From contig CANLVO010000001.1 in the NCBI GenBank assembly GCA_947494645.1, forward strand, positions 1,240,001 to 1,304,000: 64,000 nucleotides of DNA, read 5' to 3'. Below the pieces are notes generated by a model. The model was given only the letters and a program-made list of their open reading frames with translations, was not told the DNA's origin and did not search any database. Shown piece after piece: positions 37,831 to 46,381 of the stretch. This stretch comes from an uncultured Litoreibacter sp. (GTDB taxonomy: Bacteria; Pseudomonadota; Alphaproteobacteria; Rhodobacterales; Rhodobacteraceae). Every line of letters begins with the position of its first letter. Within the stretch, counting starts at the first letter, position 1. A program made the position numbers and the translations under genes.

Positions 37831-38787
37831 ATGGGCGAACACGGGTATGAAACAGGACGGCTAAACCTGCCTTTTGTAGGGATCGCGACCTTCGGCAAGC
37901 GGCCTTATGTCGAGGACTGGTCCAAGATCGACGCCGACGTGGCCGTTCTTGGCGCGCCTTTTGACGGCGGCACGCAATACCGCCCCGGTGCGCGTTTTGG
38001 TCCGCGGGCGGTGAGAGAGGCCTCCACGCTCTTCAGCTTCGGCCATGCCGGGGCTTATGACCACGAGGACGACGCGACATACCTGCCCGCCGCCGTGCGG
38101 ATCGTGGATATGGGGGACGCCGATATCATTCATACGGACACGACAGGCTCTCACAATGGCATTGAGGCAGGCGTCCGCGCAGCCCTCAAAGCGGGCGCCT
38201 TGCCCGTTACCATTGGCGGCGATCATTCTATCAATATCCCCTGCATCAACGCCTTCGATGACCAAGGCGACATCCATATCCTGCAAATCGACGCGCACTT
38301 GGATTTCGTGGATGAGCGGCACGGGGTCCGCAACGGCCACGGCAACCCCATGCGCCGCGCGGCTGAAAAACCCTATGTCACCGGTCTCACCCAGCTGGGC
38401 ATCCGCAATGTCAGCTCGACCGCCAGGGAAGGCTACGAAGATGCCCGCAAGATGGGGTCCGACATCCTCTCCGTCCGTCAATGCCGCGAGATTGGACCTG
38501 AGGCGTTGTCCAATCGCATTCCAGCAAAGTCCCGCGTTTACATCACCATCGACATTGACGCCTTCTGCCCCTCCATCGCGCCGGGCACCGGCACGCCGAG
38601 CCATGGCGGCTTCCTCTACTATGATGTGTTGGAGTTGTTGCAGCAGGTCGCCAAGAGCCACGACGTCGTCGGCATCGATTTGGTCGAGGTCGCTCCGGAT
38701 TACGACCCCACTGACAGCACTGCCATCCTTGCGGCGCAAGTCCTGCTGAACCTGCTGGGCTTCATCTTCCATGAGCGGCAGAAATGA
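37831..38787 (+). CDS. Arginase/agmatinase-family ureohydrolase (copy 1)
   Basis: A 318-aa binuclear manganese hydrolase. The ligands are visible: H132 in GGDHS, D154, H156 and D158 in DAHLD, and D241/D243 in DIDAFCPS. The first part, GAPFDGGTQYRPGARFGPRAVRE, is agmatinase-like. Likely acts on agmatine or a guanidino acid, releasing urea. The usual third Asp of DIDxxDP is Cys here. Overlaps the following gene by ATGA and is divergent from guaB. Substrate is not certain. Confidence 0.88.
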   Translation: MGEHGYETGRLNLPFVGIATFGKRPYVEDWSKIDADVAVLGAPFDGGTQYRPGARFGPRAVREASTLFSFGHAGAYDHEDDATYLPAAVRIVDMGDADIIHTDTTGSHNGIEAGVRAALKAGALPVTIGGDHSINIPCINAFDDQGDIHILQIDAHLDFVDERHGVRNGHGNPMRRAAEKPYVTGLTQLGIRNVSSTAREGYEDARKMGSDILSVRQCREIGPEALSNRIPAKSRVYITIDIDAFCPSIAPGTGTPSHGGFLYYDVLELLQQVAKSHDVVGIDLVEVAPDYDPTDSTAILAAQVLLNLLGFIFHERQK

Positions 38788-39239
38788 GCGTGCACATCCT
38801 CGTCGACGCCGATGCCTGCCCGGTCAAAGAGGAAATATTCAAAACCGCCTACCGCCTGAATACGCCGGTCACGCTGGTGGCGAACGCCTATTTGCGCCTG
38901 CCCAACCATCCGCTACTAGAGATGAAGGTCGTCTCTGACGGATTCGATGCCGCCGACGATTGGATCGCCGAAAACGCGACGCCCCAATCCGTGGTCATCA
39001 CCGCCGACATTCTGCTCGCCGGTCGCTGCATCGAAGTCGGCGCCACGGTCCTTGCCCCCACCGGCAAGCCGTTCAATTCATCTAATATCGGCGGCGCGAT
39101 TGCCACGCGTGCCATTATGGCCGACCTGCGCGCAGGGCTTGAGCAAACCGGTGGCCCCGCGCCGTTCTCAAACAAGGACCGTTCGCAGTTCCTAAATGCC
39201 TTGGATCGCGAATTGCAACGCTTGATCCGAACGACCTAG
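38784..39239 (+). CDS. YaiI/YqxD (DUF188) family protein
   Basis: A 151-aa protein starting MSVHILVDADACPVKEEI, the hallmark of the UPF0178/YaiI family, with ITADILLAGRCIE and FNSSNIGGAIATRA. The family resembles PIN-type nucleases but its activity is not established. It is translationally coupled to the ureohydrolase and ends in a 4-nt convergent overlap with the BciB-like gene. Confidence 0.92.
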   Translation: MSVHILVDADACPVKEEIFKTAYRLNTPVTLVANAYLRLPNHPLLEMKVVSDGFDAADDWIAENATPQSVVITADILLAGRCIEVGATVLAPTGKPFNSSNIGGAIATRAIMADLRAGLEQTGGPAPFSNKDRSQFLNALDRELQRLIRTT

Positions 39240-40432
39240 TCTTTCCGCTCGCCCTCTTCAGGCGTCAATCCGTAGGGTCCCGCCAAGTCCCAGACGTGAT
39301 CCGGCACCATATGCTTCATCCGGCGCGGTTCCTCACGGCGCAGATGCAAAACGGTTTCGGCCGCCTTCATCTCCACCCGCGCCCGCGCAAATTCCAATCC
39401 GCGCGGACCGAACCGAGGCTGTATCCAGCTGACAATCGGCCGCAGCCAATCCGGCATCCTGCGCAAAGGCAATCCGCCCGCTGCCAGCTTGGTGTTCTCC
39501 ACAAACCCCTTCACCGCACTTGCACGCTTGCCTTTGGATCTCGGTTCCGACAAAACCACGTCATCACCCAGCACCCCCAGCAATTCCTCGCCCCGCTCAT
39601 TGCGCACCAGCAGCCACTGATCGCCCTCCCCGCCCATGTACCCCACGGTGATGTCGGCCAGCACATTGGTGTAATCCACGCAGGTCCGGCAGGTCAGCGG
39701 AAAGAAATCCGGCGGCAGGTCAGAGATCGGCAATTGCAGAAACGGGATCAGTCGCTCGCTGCCATCCTTGAAACGCAGCTCGACCACGTAATCCGAGCGG
39801 AACTCCAAATAGGTGATCTCGTCCGGCGTCGCCGACAGAAGCTCCAGAAACTGGTGAAACGCCTCCGTCGTGGTGTTGTCCGAACACGGCGTGCCTATGA
39901 CGTATAACCGCTCCAGCCCCAACTCCGCCTCCAACGCCCTCAGCGCGTAGACCTGACAAGGGATGCCGATCACCGCGATGCGTTTGTGCCCTGCCGCTAC
40001 CGCAGGCTCCAAAAGCGCCAGCAATGGCGCGTAGCCCATCCGCATACCCCGCGCCTCTGCCATGCCCTCAGGCGTGGTCACCAGCATCGGCCGGGGCCGC
40101 CAGCTGTCCTCCGCATCCGGCCCCATGCATAGCACCGCGTCGACCAAACCTTCGCGCAGCAGCCGTTCGCCAATCGTAGTGGTGATCCCGGTCCATTGCG
40201 CCCGATCCCGTGAAGCTTTCATGCGCGCTCGCACCATGCGCTTGAACGGTCCGAAATGCAGCTCGTCGGGGCGCGTAGTGTCCCGCGCCCGCCCATGCAC
40301 TTGCGTCTCTAACTTTGGGTAATCAGGCGCAATGAACTGGCATGCGCGCCCGCAGCGTTTTGGATCGTCAGTCCGCGAGATGCCGCAATCGGTGCACAAG
40401 TCCCGATGCGGGGCCTCACCCGACAAAGTCAC
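39236..40432 (-). CDS. BciB-like F420-hydrogenase beta-subunit family reductase
   Basis: A 398-aa iron-sulfur flavoprotein. The N-terminal cluster motif is C13-x2-C16, C27 and C31 ([17 protein letters not shown]), and CRTCVDYTN supplies more cysteines. The pattern [32 protein letters not shown] and [10 protein letters not shown] matches the ferredoxin-dependent 8-vinyl reductase BciB (Slr1923 type) of chlorophyll synthesis, and the related hydroxymethyl-chlorophyll reductases. GTG start overlaps the rlmE stop. No other photosynthesis gene is in the window, so a phototrophic role is inference. Confidence 0.75.
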   Translation of the reverse strand: MTLSGEAPHRDLCTDCGISRTDDPKRCGRACQFIAPDYPKLETQVHGRARDTTRPDELHFGPFKRMVRARMKASRDRAQWTGITTTIGERLLREGLVDAVLCMGPDAEDSWRPRPMLVTTPEGMAEARGMRMGYAPLLALLEPAVAAGHKRIAVIGIPCQVYALRALEAELGLERLYVIGTPCSDNTTTEAFHQFLELLSATPDEITYLEFRSDYVVELRFKDGSERLIPFLQLPISDLPPDFFPLTCRTCVDYTNVLADITVGYMGGEGDQWLLVRNERGEELLGVLGDDVVLSEPRSKGKRASAVKGFVENTKLAAGGLPLRRMPDWLRPIVSWIQPRFGPRGLEFARARVEMKAAETVLHLRREEPRRMKHMVPDHVWDLAGPYGLTPEEGERKD

Positions 40433-41163
40433 CCGCGAAAGCCCTGCGCGACCACGAATTTCTCGGAACTGTCTTGCCGCGACGCGCCCGGCTTGAAGTT
40501 GGCCACCTTGGTAAATTTCTGCTTCAAGAGCCTCTGCAAGTCTCCTTCCGCCCCGCCCGCCAAGACCTTGGCAACGAAGGTCCCGCCCTCATCCAATACG
40601 TCAAAAGCGAAATACGCTGCCGCCTCGCACAAGGCCATGATGCGCAGGTGATCCGTCTGCTTATGGCCCGAAGACGCCGCCGCCATGTCGCTCATGACAA
40701 CATCGGCCTTGCCGCCGAGCCAGGCCTTGACCTGCTCATCAGCGCCCTCATCGAGAAAGTCCAATACATGGATCTCGCATCCAGCCACGGGCTCGACCTC
40801 TTGCAGGTCAATCCCAAGCACGGTTCCCACCTTCTTGCCAGACCGCTCTCCGAGAGCATTCACGCGGGTTGAGGCCACCTGACACCATCCACCGGGTGCA
40901 CAGCCTAGATCGACCACCCGCGCACCAGGAACTAAGAAACGGTACTTGTCGTCCGTTTCCGATATTTTGTAGGCGGCGCGGCCGCGCATTCCCTCGGCCT
41001 GCGCGCGCTTCACATATGGATCATTTAGCTGTCTTTGCAGCCACAAGGTCGAGGACAGCTTACGCCCCCGCGCTGTCTTCACCTTCACCGTCAGGTCGCG
41101 TTGCCCGCGCCCGGAGGTGTTGCGCCCCTTTACCCCCTTGGGGCCGGTTGGTGATCTGGCCAT
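40429..41163 (-). CDS. rlmE: 23S rRNA 2'-O-methyltransferase RlmE (FtsJ)
   Basis: A 244-aa SAM-dependent methyltransferase that modifies U2552 of 23S rRNA. SAM-site [15 protein letters not shown] and [20 protein letters not shown] are typical, and the K-D-K-E catalytic set appears intact. The N-terminal Arg/Lys-rich stretch is longer than in E. coli. GTGA overlap with the downstream BciB-like gene indicates cotranscription. A GAGTATTTTTGAA element lies just upstream of its start. Confidence 0.95.
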   Translation of the reverse strand: MARSPTGPKGVKGRNTSGRGQRDLTVKVKTARGRKLSSTLWLQRQLNDPYVKRAQAEGMRGRAAYKISETDDKYRFLVPGARVVDLGCAPGGWCQVASTRVNALGERSGKKVGTVLGIDLQEVEPVAGCEIHVLDFLDEGADEQVKAWLGGKADVVMSDMAAASSGHKQTDHLRIMALCEAAAYFAFDVLDEGGTFVAKVLAGGAEGDLQRLLKQKFTKVANFKPGASRQDSSEKFVVAQGFRG

Positions 41164-41177
41164 GCCATGTCCCCATC

Positions 41178-41200
41178 ATTGCTTCAAAAATACTCGCCGC
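41178..41200 (-). repeat. GCGGCGAGTATTTTTGAAGC element upstream of rlmE
   Basis: Read on the minus strand, this shares GAGTATTTT with the elements at 17.5 and 21.7 kb. It sits in the 74-nt gap between ppx/gppA and rlmE, 15 nt before the rlmE start. Confidence 0.45.
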
Positions 41201-41237
41201 GCAGCGTCCCTACCTGTCTGCACGCTCAAAGGCCAGC

Positions 41238-42368
41238 CTAGTAGGGCCCTTCCTCCAGCACCCCATCTGTGGACATCTGCGCATAAAGCAAGCCCTCGCG
41301 AAGTCCACGGTCTGCGACAGACAACCGATCCGTCGGCCAGATGCGCAGGAGCGCCTGCAAAATGGCGGCGCCTGACATGATCAAAGCGTGCCGGTCACGG
41401 CCAATACGTGGATCATTTCGACGCCCTTCGGGACCAAGATGCAGATAGCCCTGGATCACGTGATCGATCTGGTCGGAGGTCATCCGCAGGCCGTCCACCT
41501 TGTTGCGGTCATAACGGCGCAACCCAAGATGCGACGCGGCAACTGTGGTCACCGTTCCGGAGGTCCCTACAATCTGGAAACCCTCCCGCACTTGGTCGGT
41601 GTCTTGATACGGAGTGAACTCCGCCAGGTTTTCCTCAAAGAACCAGCTCATCAATGCAAATTGCGCCGCATCATCATCTACGTCGTTGAACTGGTCACGT
41701 AGCGTCGCAACACCCAGAGGCACAGAAATCCAGTCCACGACTTTAGCCGCAGGGAACTTGCTTTCCTTGGGATCAAATCCAGTATGAAGTCGCATGATCG
41801 CGCGCGGCCGATCGACCCGGGGTACCCGAGACAGATCAATCCAGACCAGTTCTGTCGAACCGCCACCGATATCGACAACGAGCAACTGCTCCGTTTTGAC
41901 CGAGACCAAAGGCGCACAGGAAATTACCGCCAGCCGCGCCTCTTCCTCCGGCATGATGATCTCAAGGTTCAGTCCCGTCTCACGGGTCACGAGCTTGATA
42001 AATTCGTCTGAATTGGTCGCCCGGCGGCAGGCTTCTGTGGCGACCAGCCGCATGCGTTTGACCGAGTGATGCCGCAGTTTTTTCTGGCAGATCTTCAGCG
42101 CACCCACCGTACGCGCCATCGAAGCACGCGACAGCTGCCCGGACGCCTCTAGCCCCGCCCCAAGCTGTACTGACTTGGAAAAACTATCGACTACATGGAA
42201 CTGGCTTCCCTTTGGCTGGGCAATCAGCATTCGGCACGAGTTTGTACCCAAGTCCAGCGCCGCATAAAGGTCGGCCGGATCAGGTTTATCGGCAGAACGC
42301 GCCGCACGGCCGGGGGCCGCGACAGGTCTCACAGGACTGCCCGCATGTTTTGGCGGTTGCTTCGCCAT
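41238..42368 (-). CDS. Ppx/GppA-family exopolyphosphatase
   Basis: A 376-aa ASKHA-fold phosphatase acting on polyphosphate or pppGpp. The first phosphate motif AALDLGTNSCRML and the second VVDIGGGSTEL are intact, with GTSGTVTT following. The ATG at 42368 follows GAGAGG; an upstream TTG at 42386 is less likely. The N-terminal 35 residues are Pro/Ala-rich and probably disordered. First gene of a probable ppx-rlmE-bciB transcript. Ppx versus GppA cannot be settled. Confidence 0.9.
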   Translation of the reverse strand: MAKQPPKHAGSPVRPVAAPGRAARSADKPDPADLYAALDLGTNSCRMLIAQPKGSQFHVVDSFSKSVQLGAGLEASGQLSRASMARTVGALKICQKKLRHHSVKRMRLVATEACRRATNSDEFIKLVTRETGLNLEIIMPEEEARLAVISCAPLVSVKTEQLLVVDIGGGSTELVWIDLSRVPRVDRPRAIMRLHTGFDPKESKFPAAKVVDWISVPLGVATLRDQFNDVDDDAAQFALMSWFFEENLAEFTPYQDTDQVREGFQIVGTSGTVTTVAASHLGLRRYDRNKVDGLRMTSDQIDHVIQGYLHLGPEGRRNDPRIGRDRHALIMSGAAILQALLRIWPTDRLSVADRGLREGLLYAQMSTDGVLEEGPY

Positions 42369-42640
42369 GCCAGTCGGGCCTCTCAAACTTTGGTTATCGC
42401 CAGCGTAGGCGCACCCAGCCCGTCACGCAAGCATTGTGAAAGGGGCCTATCACTGGCACCACTGACGCGCTTCATAATGGTGCTGAATAATTCTACGCAT
42501 CGTTCCTCTTTTGCGCCATGATGCGAGCCGCTAAGAAGATGCAGTCGCGGACAGATCGAAACGTGTCGAAATCCGGCGCAACCTGCAGCCAAATCCAGCT
42601 AGGCTCAGCCAACACCGATCAAGCCTTCAGGGGAAACCAA

Positions 42641-42940
42641 ATGCCCGATGTTACTGTTGTTTACTGGCGCGATATCCCTGCGCAGGTCATTGTGGGCAAG
42701 GGCCGTCGCGGCTCGAAAGCGCCGCTCGCCGAGCGGTTTGAGCAAGCCATCGACCGTTGCGCCATGAAGGTCGGCGCCAAGGATGATGACGCCTATATGG
42801 CTTCATGGCGCAAGGCCGCGCCCTACAGTGTCGAAGGTGACCCGGATGAGGTCGCAAAAGCCGAAGCGGCGCGGATCGAAGCAGAATACGACGCGGAGAA
42901 GATCAAAGCGCTGATCGCCAATGACGGCCACGACAGCTGA
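42641..42940 (+). CDS. PF13769 (Virulence_fact)-type small protein
   Basis: A 99-aa protein starting at the ATG at 42641 (CAGGGGAAA ribosome site; the frame is open from 42518 but the extra part is not protein-like). MPDVTVVYWRDIPAQVIVG and the acidic helical C-terminus match the small family annotated Virulence_fact. The name comes from an old observation and is probably misleading. It is the first gene before a MetF-like reductase and a methyl-THF methyltransferase, so a role in one-carbon transfer is far more likely. Mechanism unknown. Confidence 0.78.
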   Translation: MPDVTVVYWRDIPAQVIVGKGRRGSKAPLAERFEQAIDRCAMKVGAKDDDAYMASWRKAAPYSVEGDPDEVAKAEAARIEAEYDAEKIKALIANDGHDS

Positions 42941-42959
42941 CGCAATGAAGGATAAGCTG

Positions 42960-43886
42960 ATGGGACTGCTGAATTTCAAGAAATCCGCCGCGACCGCGCC
43001 GACGCCCATCCCGGAAGTCGAAGCGTTCTTGGAAGGGTATTCGATCGAGGTCATGCCCCGCACCGCTGAAAAGGTCGAGGATTTCCGCGAGCTTCTGCCC
43101 GAAGGCACGCGCGTCTACATTGCGCATATCGAGGGCACGCCCATTGAGGATATGGTTGCCACGGCGGCGCGTCTTGCAAAAGATGGCTATGCCGTCATGC
43201 CACATTTCCCAGCGCGGATCATCAAAGACGAAACCACCTTGTCCGACTGGATTGCCCGCTACCAAGGCGAAGCTGGGGTCAGACAGGCCTTGCTCCTCGC
43301 CGGCGGCGTGACCGAGCCGCACGGGGCATTTGAAAGCTCAATGCAATTGCTTGAAACCGAGCTTTTCGACAAAGCAGGTTTTGACCGTCTCCATGTCGCG
43401 GGCCACCCTGAGGGCAACCGCGATATTGACCCCGATGGCTCCATGAAGAACGTCGACGAAGCGCTTGCTTGGAAACAGAAATTCTCTGAACGCACCAATG
43501 CAAGGATGGCATTGGCCACGCAGTTTGCGTTTGAGGCAGGTCCGATCATTGAGTGGGCAAACGCGATCAAAGCAAATGGTATCGACCTCCCCATTCATAT
43601 CGGCATCGCAGGCCCCGCAAAGCTTCAAACCCTGATCAAATTTGCCATTGCCTGCGGCGTTGGCCCCTCGTTGAAAGTTCTCCAGAAGCGCGCAATGGAC
43701 GTCACCAAATTGCTGTTGCCGTATGAGCCCACAGAAGTGCTCAGCGAGTTGGCCGCGCATAAGGTGGCAAATCCTGACTTCAACATCGAAAGCGTCCACT
43801 TCTTCCCATTGGGCGGCATCAAGACCAATGCCAATTGGGCCATCGAGCATGGCGGCAAAAACGCCGTCCCTGCCAACCACGCATAA
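42960..43886 (+). CDS. Methylenetetrahydrofolate reductase-like protein
   Basis: A 308-aa protein of the MetF superfamily. VMPHFPARIIKDE and ALLLAGGVTEPHGAFESSMQ align with the folate and FAD region, and GHPEGNRDIDPDG resembles the GHPE motif. It is divergent from classical MetF. The ATG at 42960 follows AAGGAT with good spacing, while an earlier ATG at 42921 would overlap the previous gene. Likely makes methyl-THF for the methyltransferase encoded 12 nt downstream. Direct reductase activity is an inference. Confidence 0.8.
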   Translation: MGLLNFKKSAATAPTPIPEVEAFLEGYSIEVMPRTAEKVEDFRELLPEGTRVYIAHIEGTPIEDMVATAARLAKDGYAVMPHFPARIIKDETTLSDWIARYQGEAGVRQALLLAGGVTEPHGAFESSMQLLETELFDKAGFDRLHVAGHPEGNRDIDPDGSMKNVDEALAWKQKFSERTNARMALATQFAFEAGPIIEWANAIKANGIDLPIHIGIAGPAKLQTLIKFAIACGVGPSLKVLQKRAMDVTKLLLPYEPTEVLSELAAHKVANPDFNIESVHFFPLGGIKTNANWAIEHGGKNAVPANHA

Positions 43887-43898
43887 GAAAGATTACGA

Positions 43899-44990
43899 AT
43901 GACGCGCACGGTACTTGAATCCAAAACAAAAACAGTCGTTATCGGCTTTGACGAGCCATTCTGCGTGATAGGCGAGCGGATCAACCCAACAGGCCGCAAA
44001 ATCCTGAATGAAGAGCTGGAACGCGGCGATTACTCACGCGTGGAGGCTGACGCAATTGCCCAAACCGCAGCGGGTGCAAATGTGCTTGATATCAATTCTG
44101 GCGCGGTCTTCTCGAACAAAATGGCTGAGGATCCGCGCTACGCGGACAATAATTTTGTCGAGCCGACCTTGATGAAAGAGCTCGTGGAGCGGGTTCAAAA
44201 AGTGTCCGACATCCCGCTTTGCATCGATTCCTCAGTGCCCGGGGCCTTGGAGAACGGCCTCGCCGCTGCCGAAGGCCGCCCCCTGTTAAACTCGGTGACC
44301 GGCGAAGAAGAACGGCTCGAACTGGTGCTGCCGCTCGTAAAGAAATACAATGTGCCGGTCGTGGCGATCTCCAACGACGACACTGGCATTTCGGAGGACC
44401 CGGATGTGCGCTTCGCCGTCGCCAAGAAGATCGTGGAACGTGCCGCCGATCATGGCATCCCGGCGCATGACATCGTCGTCGACCCACTTGTGATGCCCAT
44501 CGGGGCAATGGGCACGGCAGGCCTTCAAGTCTTCACCCTCGTGCGCCGCTTGCGCGAAGAGCTGGGCGTGAACACGACTTGCGGCGCGTCAAACATCTCC
44601 TTTGGGTTGCCCAACCGCCACGGCATCAACAACGCTTTTCTACCTATGGCGATGACGGCTGGAATGACGTCGGCCATCATGAATCCTGTGGCGCTGCCCG
44701 TCGGCCCAAAAAAATTGGAAGAAAAGCGAGAGGCACTGCAGGCGGCCGGCTTTATCATTCCAGACGATATCGACATGGAGCTGTTCGCCCAGCTCACGGG
44801 CCTCGGTTCCACCAAGCCGCAGCCCGGCAAGGAAATGGAGGCCATTCGCGCCGCCAACTTCCTCACCGATAACGACCCGTCAGGTGCCGCTTGGATCACC
44901 TTCAACAAACCACGTAACGCGGACGGAACAGAAGCCGCCGCCCGTGGTGGCCGGGCGGGGCGTGCAGGTGGGCGCCGACGGCGCGCTTAG
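43899..44990 (+). CDS. Methyl-THF:corrinoid methyltransferase with Arg-rich tail
   Basis: A 363-aa pterin-binding protein corresponding to the methyl-THF domain of MetH. GERINPTGRKILNEELERGD, DINSGAVFSN and IDSSVPGALENGL are typical of this barrel. It should transfer the methyl group from methyl-THF to cobalamin on a separate protein, so methionine synthase is split here. The last residues are RGGRAGRAGGRRRRA, a basic Gly/Arg tail not part of the barrel. Convergent with, and overlapping by 4 nt, the following membrane-protein gene. The corrinoid and homocysteine parts are not in the window. Confidence 0.88.
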   Translation: MTRTVLESKTKTVVIGFDEPFCVIGERINPTGRKILNEELERGDYSRVEADAIAQTAAGANVLDINSGAVFSNKMAEDPRYADNNFVEPTLMKELVERVQKVSDIPLCIDSSVPGALENGLAAAEGRPLLNSVTGEEERLELVLPLVKKYNVPVVAISNDDTGISEDPDVRFAVAKKIVERAADHGIPAHDIVVDPLVMPIGAMGTAGLQVFTLVRRLREELGVNTTCGASNISFGLPNRHGINNAFLPMAMTAGMTSAIMNPVALPVGPKKLEEKREALQAAGFIIPDDIDMELFAQLTGLGSTKPQPGKEMEAIRAANFLTDNDPSGAAWITFNKPRNADGTEAAARGGRAGRAGGRRRRA

Positions 44991-45406
44991 ACCTCTTTGG
45001 GGCGCCATACCGCCCACAAGAGAAGCGCATAGAAGCCGATGTTCGGGGGTACGTTTGCAGCGGCCCCCGCAAGCACCGACCCCGAGCTGTCCGCTACAAA
45101 CCAAGCGGTAGCGCCCCAAAAGAGCGTATTTAATGTCGCATCTGGGGCCTGTTCCAACAGCTTGCCCGCCGCAATCCACCACATAACACCGAAGCCGGTG
45201 AAAATTCCGCCCATAATCGCTTGGGTCAACCGTGTCTCAGCAGATAGCGGGCGGTGCGTGTCTGTGGCAGGCCAAATGACCAGATCTGCAAAGGTTTCGT
45301 AAAGTATGTTCAGTGCCGGCGCGGCGGATAGGACCGTCAGCAGTCCAAAGAAAATGATGATACAGGCTGTAATACGGATCTTTCGCGCGTTGGGATGTGA
45401 GGTCAC
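44987..45406 (-). CDS. Hypothetical four-span membrane protein
   Basis: A 139-aa protein with four hydrophobic segments. A GTG start at 45406 is chosen because AAGGAG lies 6-7 nt upstream; an earlier ATG frame to 45466 lacks a ribosome site and encodes a charged stretch. A polar segment with KIRITACIIIFF opens the first span, and the third begins MGGIFTGFGVMWW. I do not recognise a named family. It is divergent from the XRE regulator, which may control it. Confidence 0.7.
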   Translation of the reverse strand: MTSHPNARKIRITACIIIFFGLLTVLSAAPALNILYETFADLVIWPATDTHRPLSAETRLTQAIMGGIFTGFGVMWWIAAGKLLEQAPDATLNTLFWGATAWFVADSSGSVLAGAAANVPPNIGFYALLLWAVWRPKEV

Positions 45407-45516
45407 GAGGTTTCTCCTTCGGTCAATTTCCACGCAGTCATGATCCGATGAGACGCCGTAAAACAATTACCTCTCGGGTAAGTGCATTGGGCAGCGTCGG
45501 GCGCTAGACTTTGGGT

Positions 45517-46287
45517 ATGAGCAAATTTGGTCCCCATCTTCAGTTCTGGCGGAAGGCCCGCCGCCTCAGCCAGCTACAACTCGCAACCGAAGCGGAAGTC
45601 TCTTCGCGCCACATCTCGTTTTTGGAAACGGGACGCTCTCGACCCAGTCCTGAGATGATCCGCCACCTCAGCGATATCCTCGACGTCCCGCAAACCCGCC
45701 GGAACGAGCTATTCGATGCCGCCGGTTTTGCGCCGCAACATCAACGCTCCGCCTTGACCGATGAACATATGCAGATGGTCTCTAGCGCCATGTCGACGCT
45801 GCTGGAGCGTCATGCGCCCTACCCGGCCATTGTGCTCAATCCGCTCTGGACGCTGGTGCAGCTGAACGGCCCGGCCAAGACCCTGTTCGGCATGTCCGGT
45901 TTGGGACAAGGGGCCAGCTTGTTGGATTTCGTAACCCAAAGCGGCGCGGCCTCTGGTGTCATCGAGAATTGGGGAGAAGTCGGTCATCATCTCCTGCATC
46001 GCCTCCGCTCTGAAAGTCGTGCTGCTGGGGGTCTTCTGGCGCTGGACCGTGCAGCCGAGGTGCTAGCAGCTGACCCAGACATCTCCGCCTATATCGCGCC
46101 CACACCGCTGCCACCAATTGTCTCGACCATCTACGCGGCCAATGGAATGCGGTTGGCTCTGTTCTCGACCTTCGTACAGTTTGGCGGCGCCGAGGACCTC
46201 GCCATCGCGGACCTCAAAATTGAGCTGATGTTCCCAGCCGACCCAGAGGCCGAGGCGTTGTTGCACGCTCTCGCATCCAGCTCATAG
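45517..46287 (+). CDS. XRE-family regulator with MmyB-like ligand domain
   Basis: A 256-aa protein. The N-terminal helix-turn-helix (about residues 5-60) contains LSQLQLATEAEVSSRHISFLE and ETGRSRPSPEMI. The C-terminal part (about 100-245) resembles the MmyB-like, PAS-like ligand-binding domain, with LNPLWTLVQLNGPAKTLFG. The ATG at 45517 is used; a TTG two codons earlier is unlikely. It is divergent from the small membrane protein and sits directly upstream of the RamA-like gene, so one or both may be targets. Confidence 0.85.
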   Translation: MSKFGPHLQFWRKARRLSQLQLATEAEVSSRHISFLETGRSRPSPEMIRHLSDILDVPQTRRNELFDAAGFAPQHQRSALTDEHMQMVSSAMSTLLERHAPYPAIVLNPLWTLVQLNGPAKTLFGMSGLGQGASLLDFVTQSGAASGVIENWGEVGHHLLHRLRSESRAAGGLLALDRAAEVLAADPDISAYIAPTPLPPIVSTIYAANGMRLALFSTFVQFGGAEDLAIADLKIELMFPADPEAEALLHALASSS

Positions 46288-46381
46288 AAATCATGCGCAT
46301 TTAAACCAGAACGCGTCGCAGACAGATATTGCTCGCACAAGCTAAACTCTTACAAATAAGGGGAAGCTTCGGAGCGCGCGC

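Noticed and set aside
37861-38772. Open minus-strand frame opposite the ureohydrolase
   Set aside because: It covers the gene exactly out of strand and lacks protein-like features; the plus-strand gene has all metal ligands.
42641-42940. Virulence gene, by family name
   Set aside because: The label is historical. The context is one-carbon metabolism and nothing points to pathogenicity.
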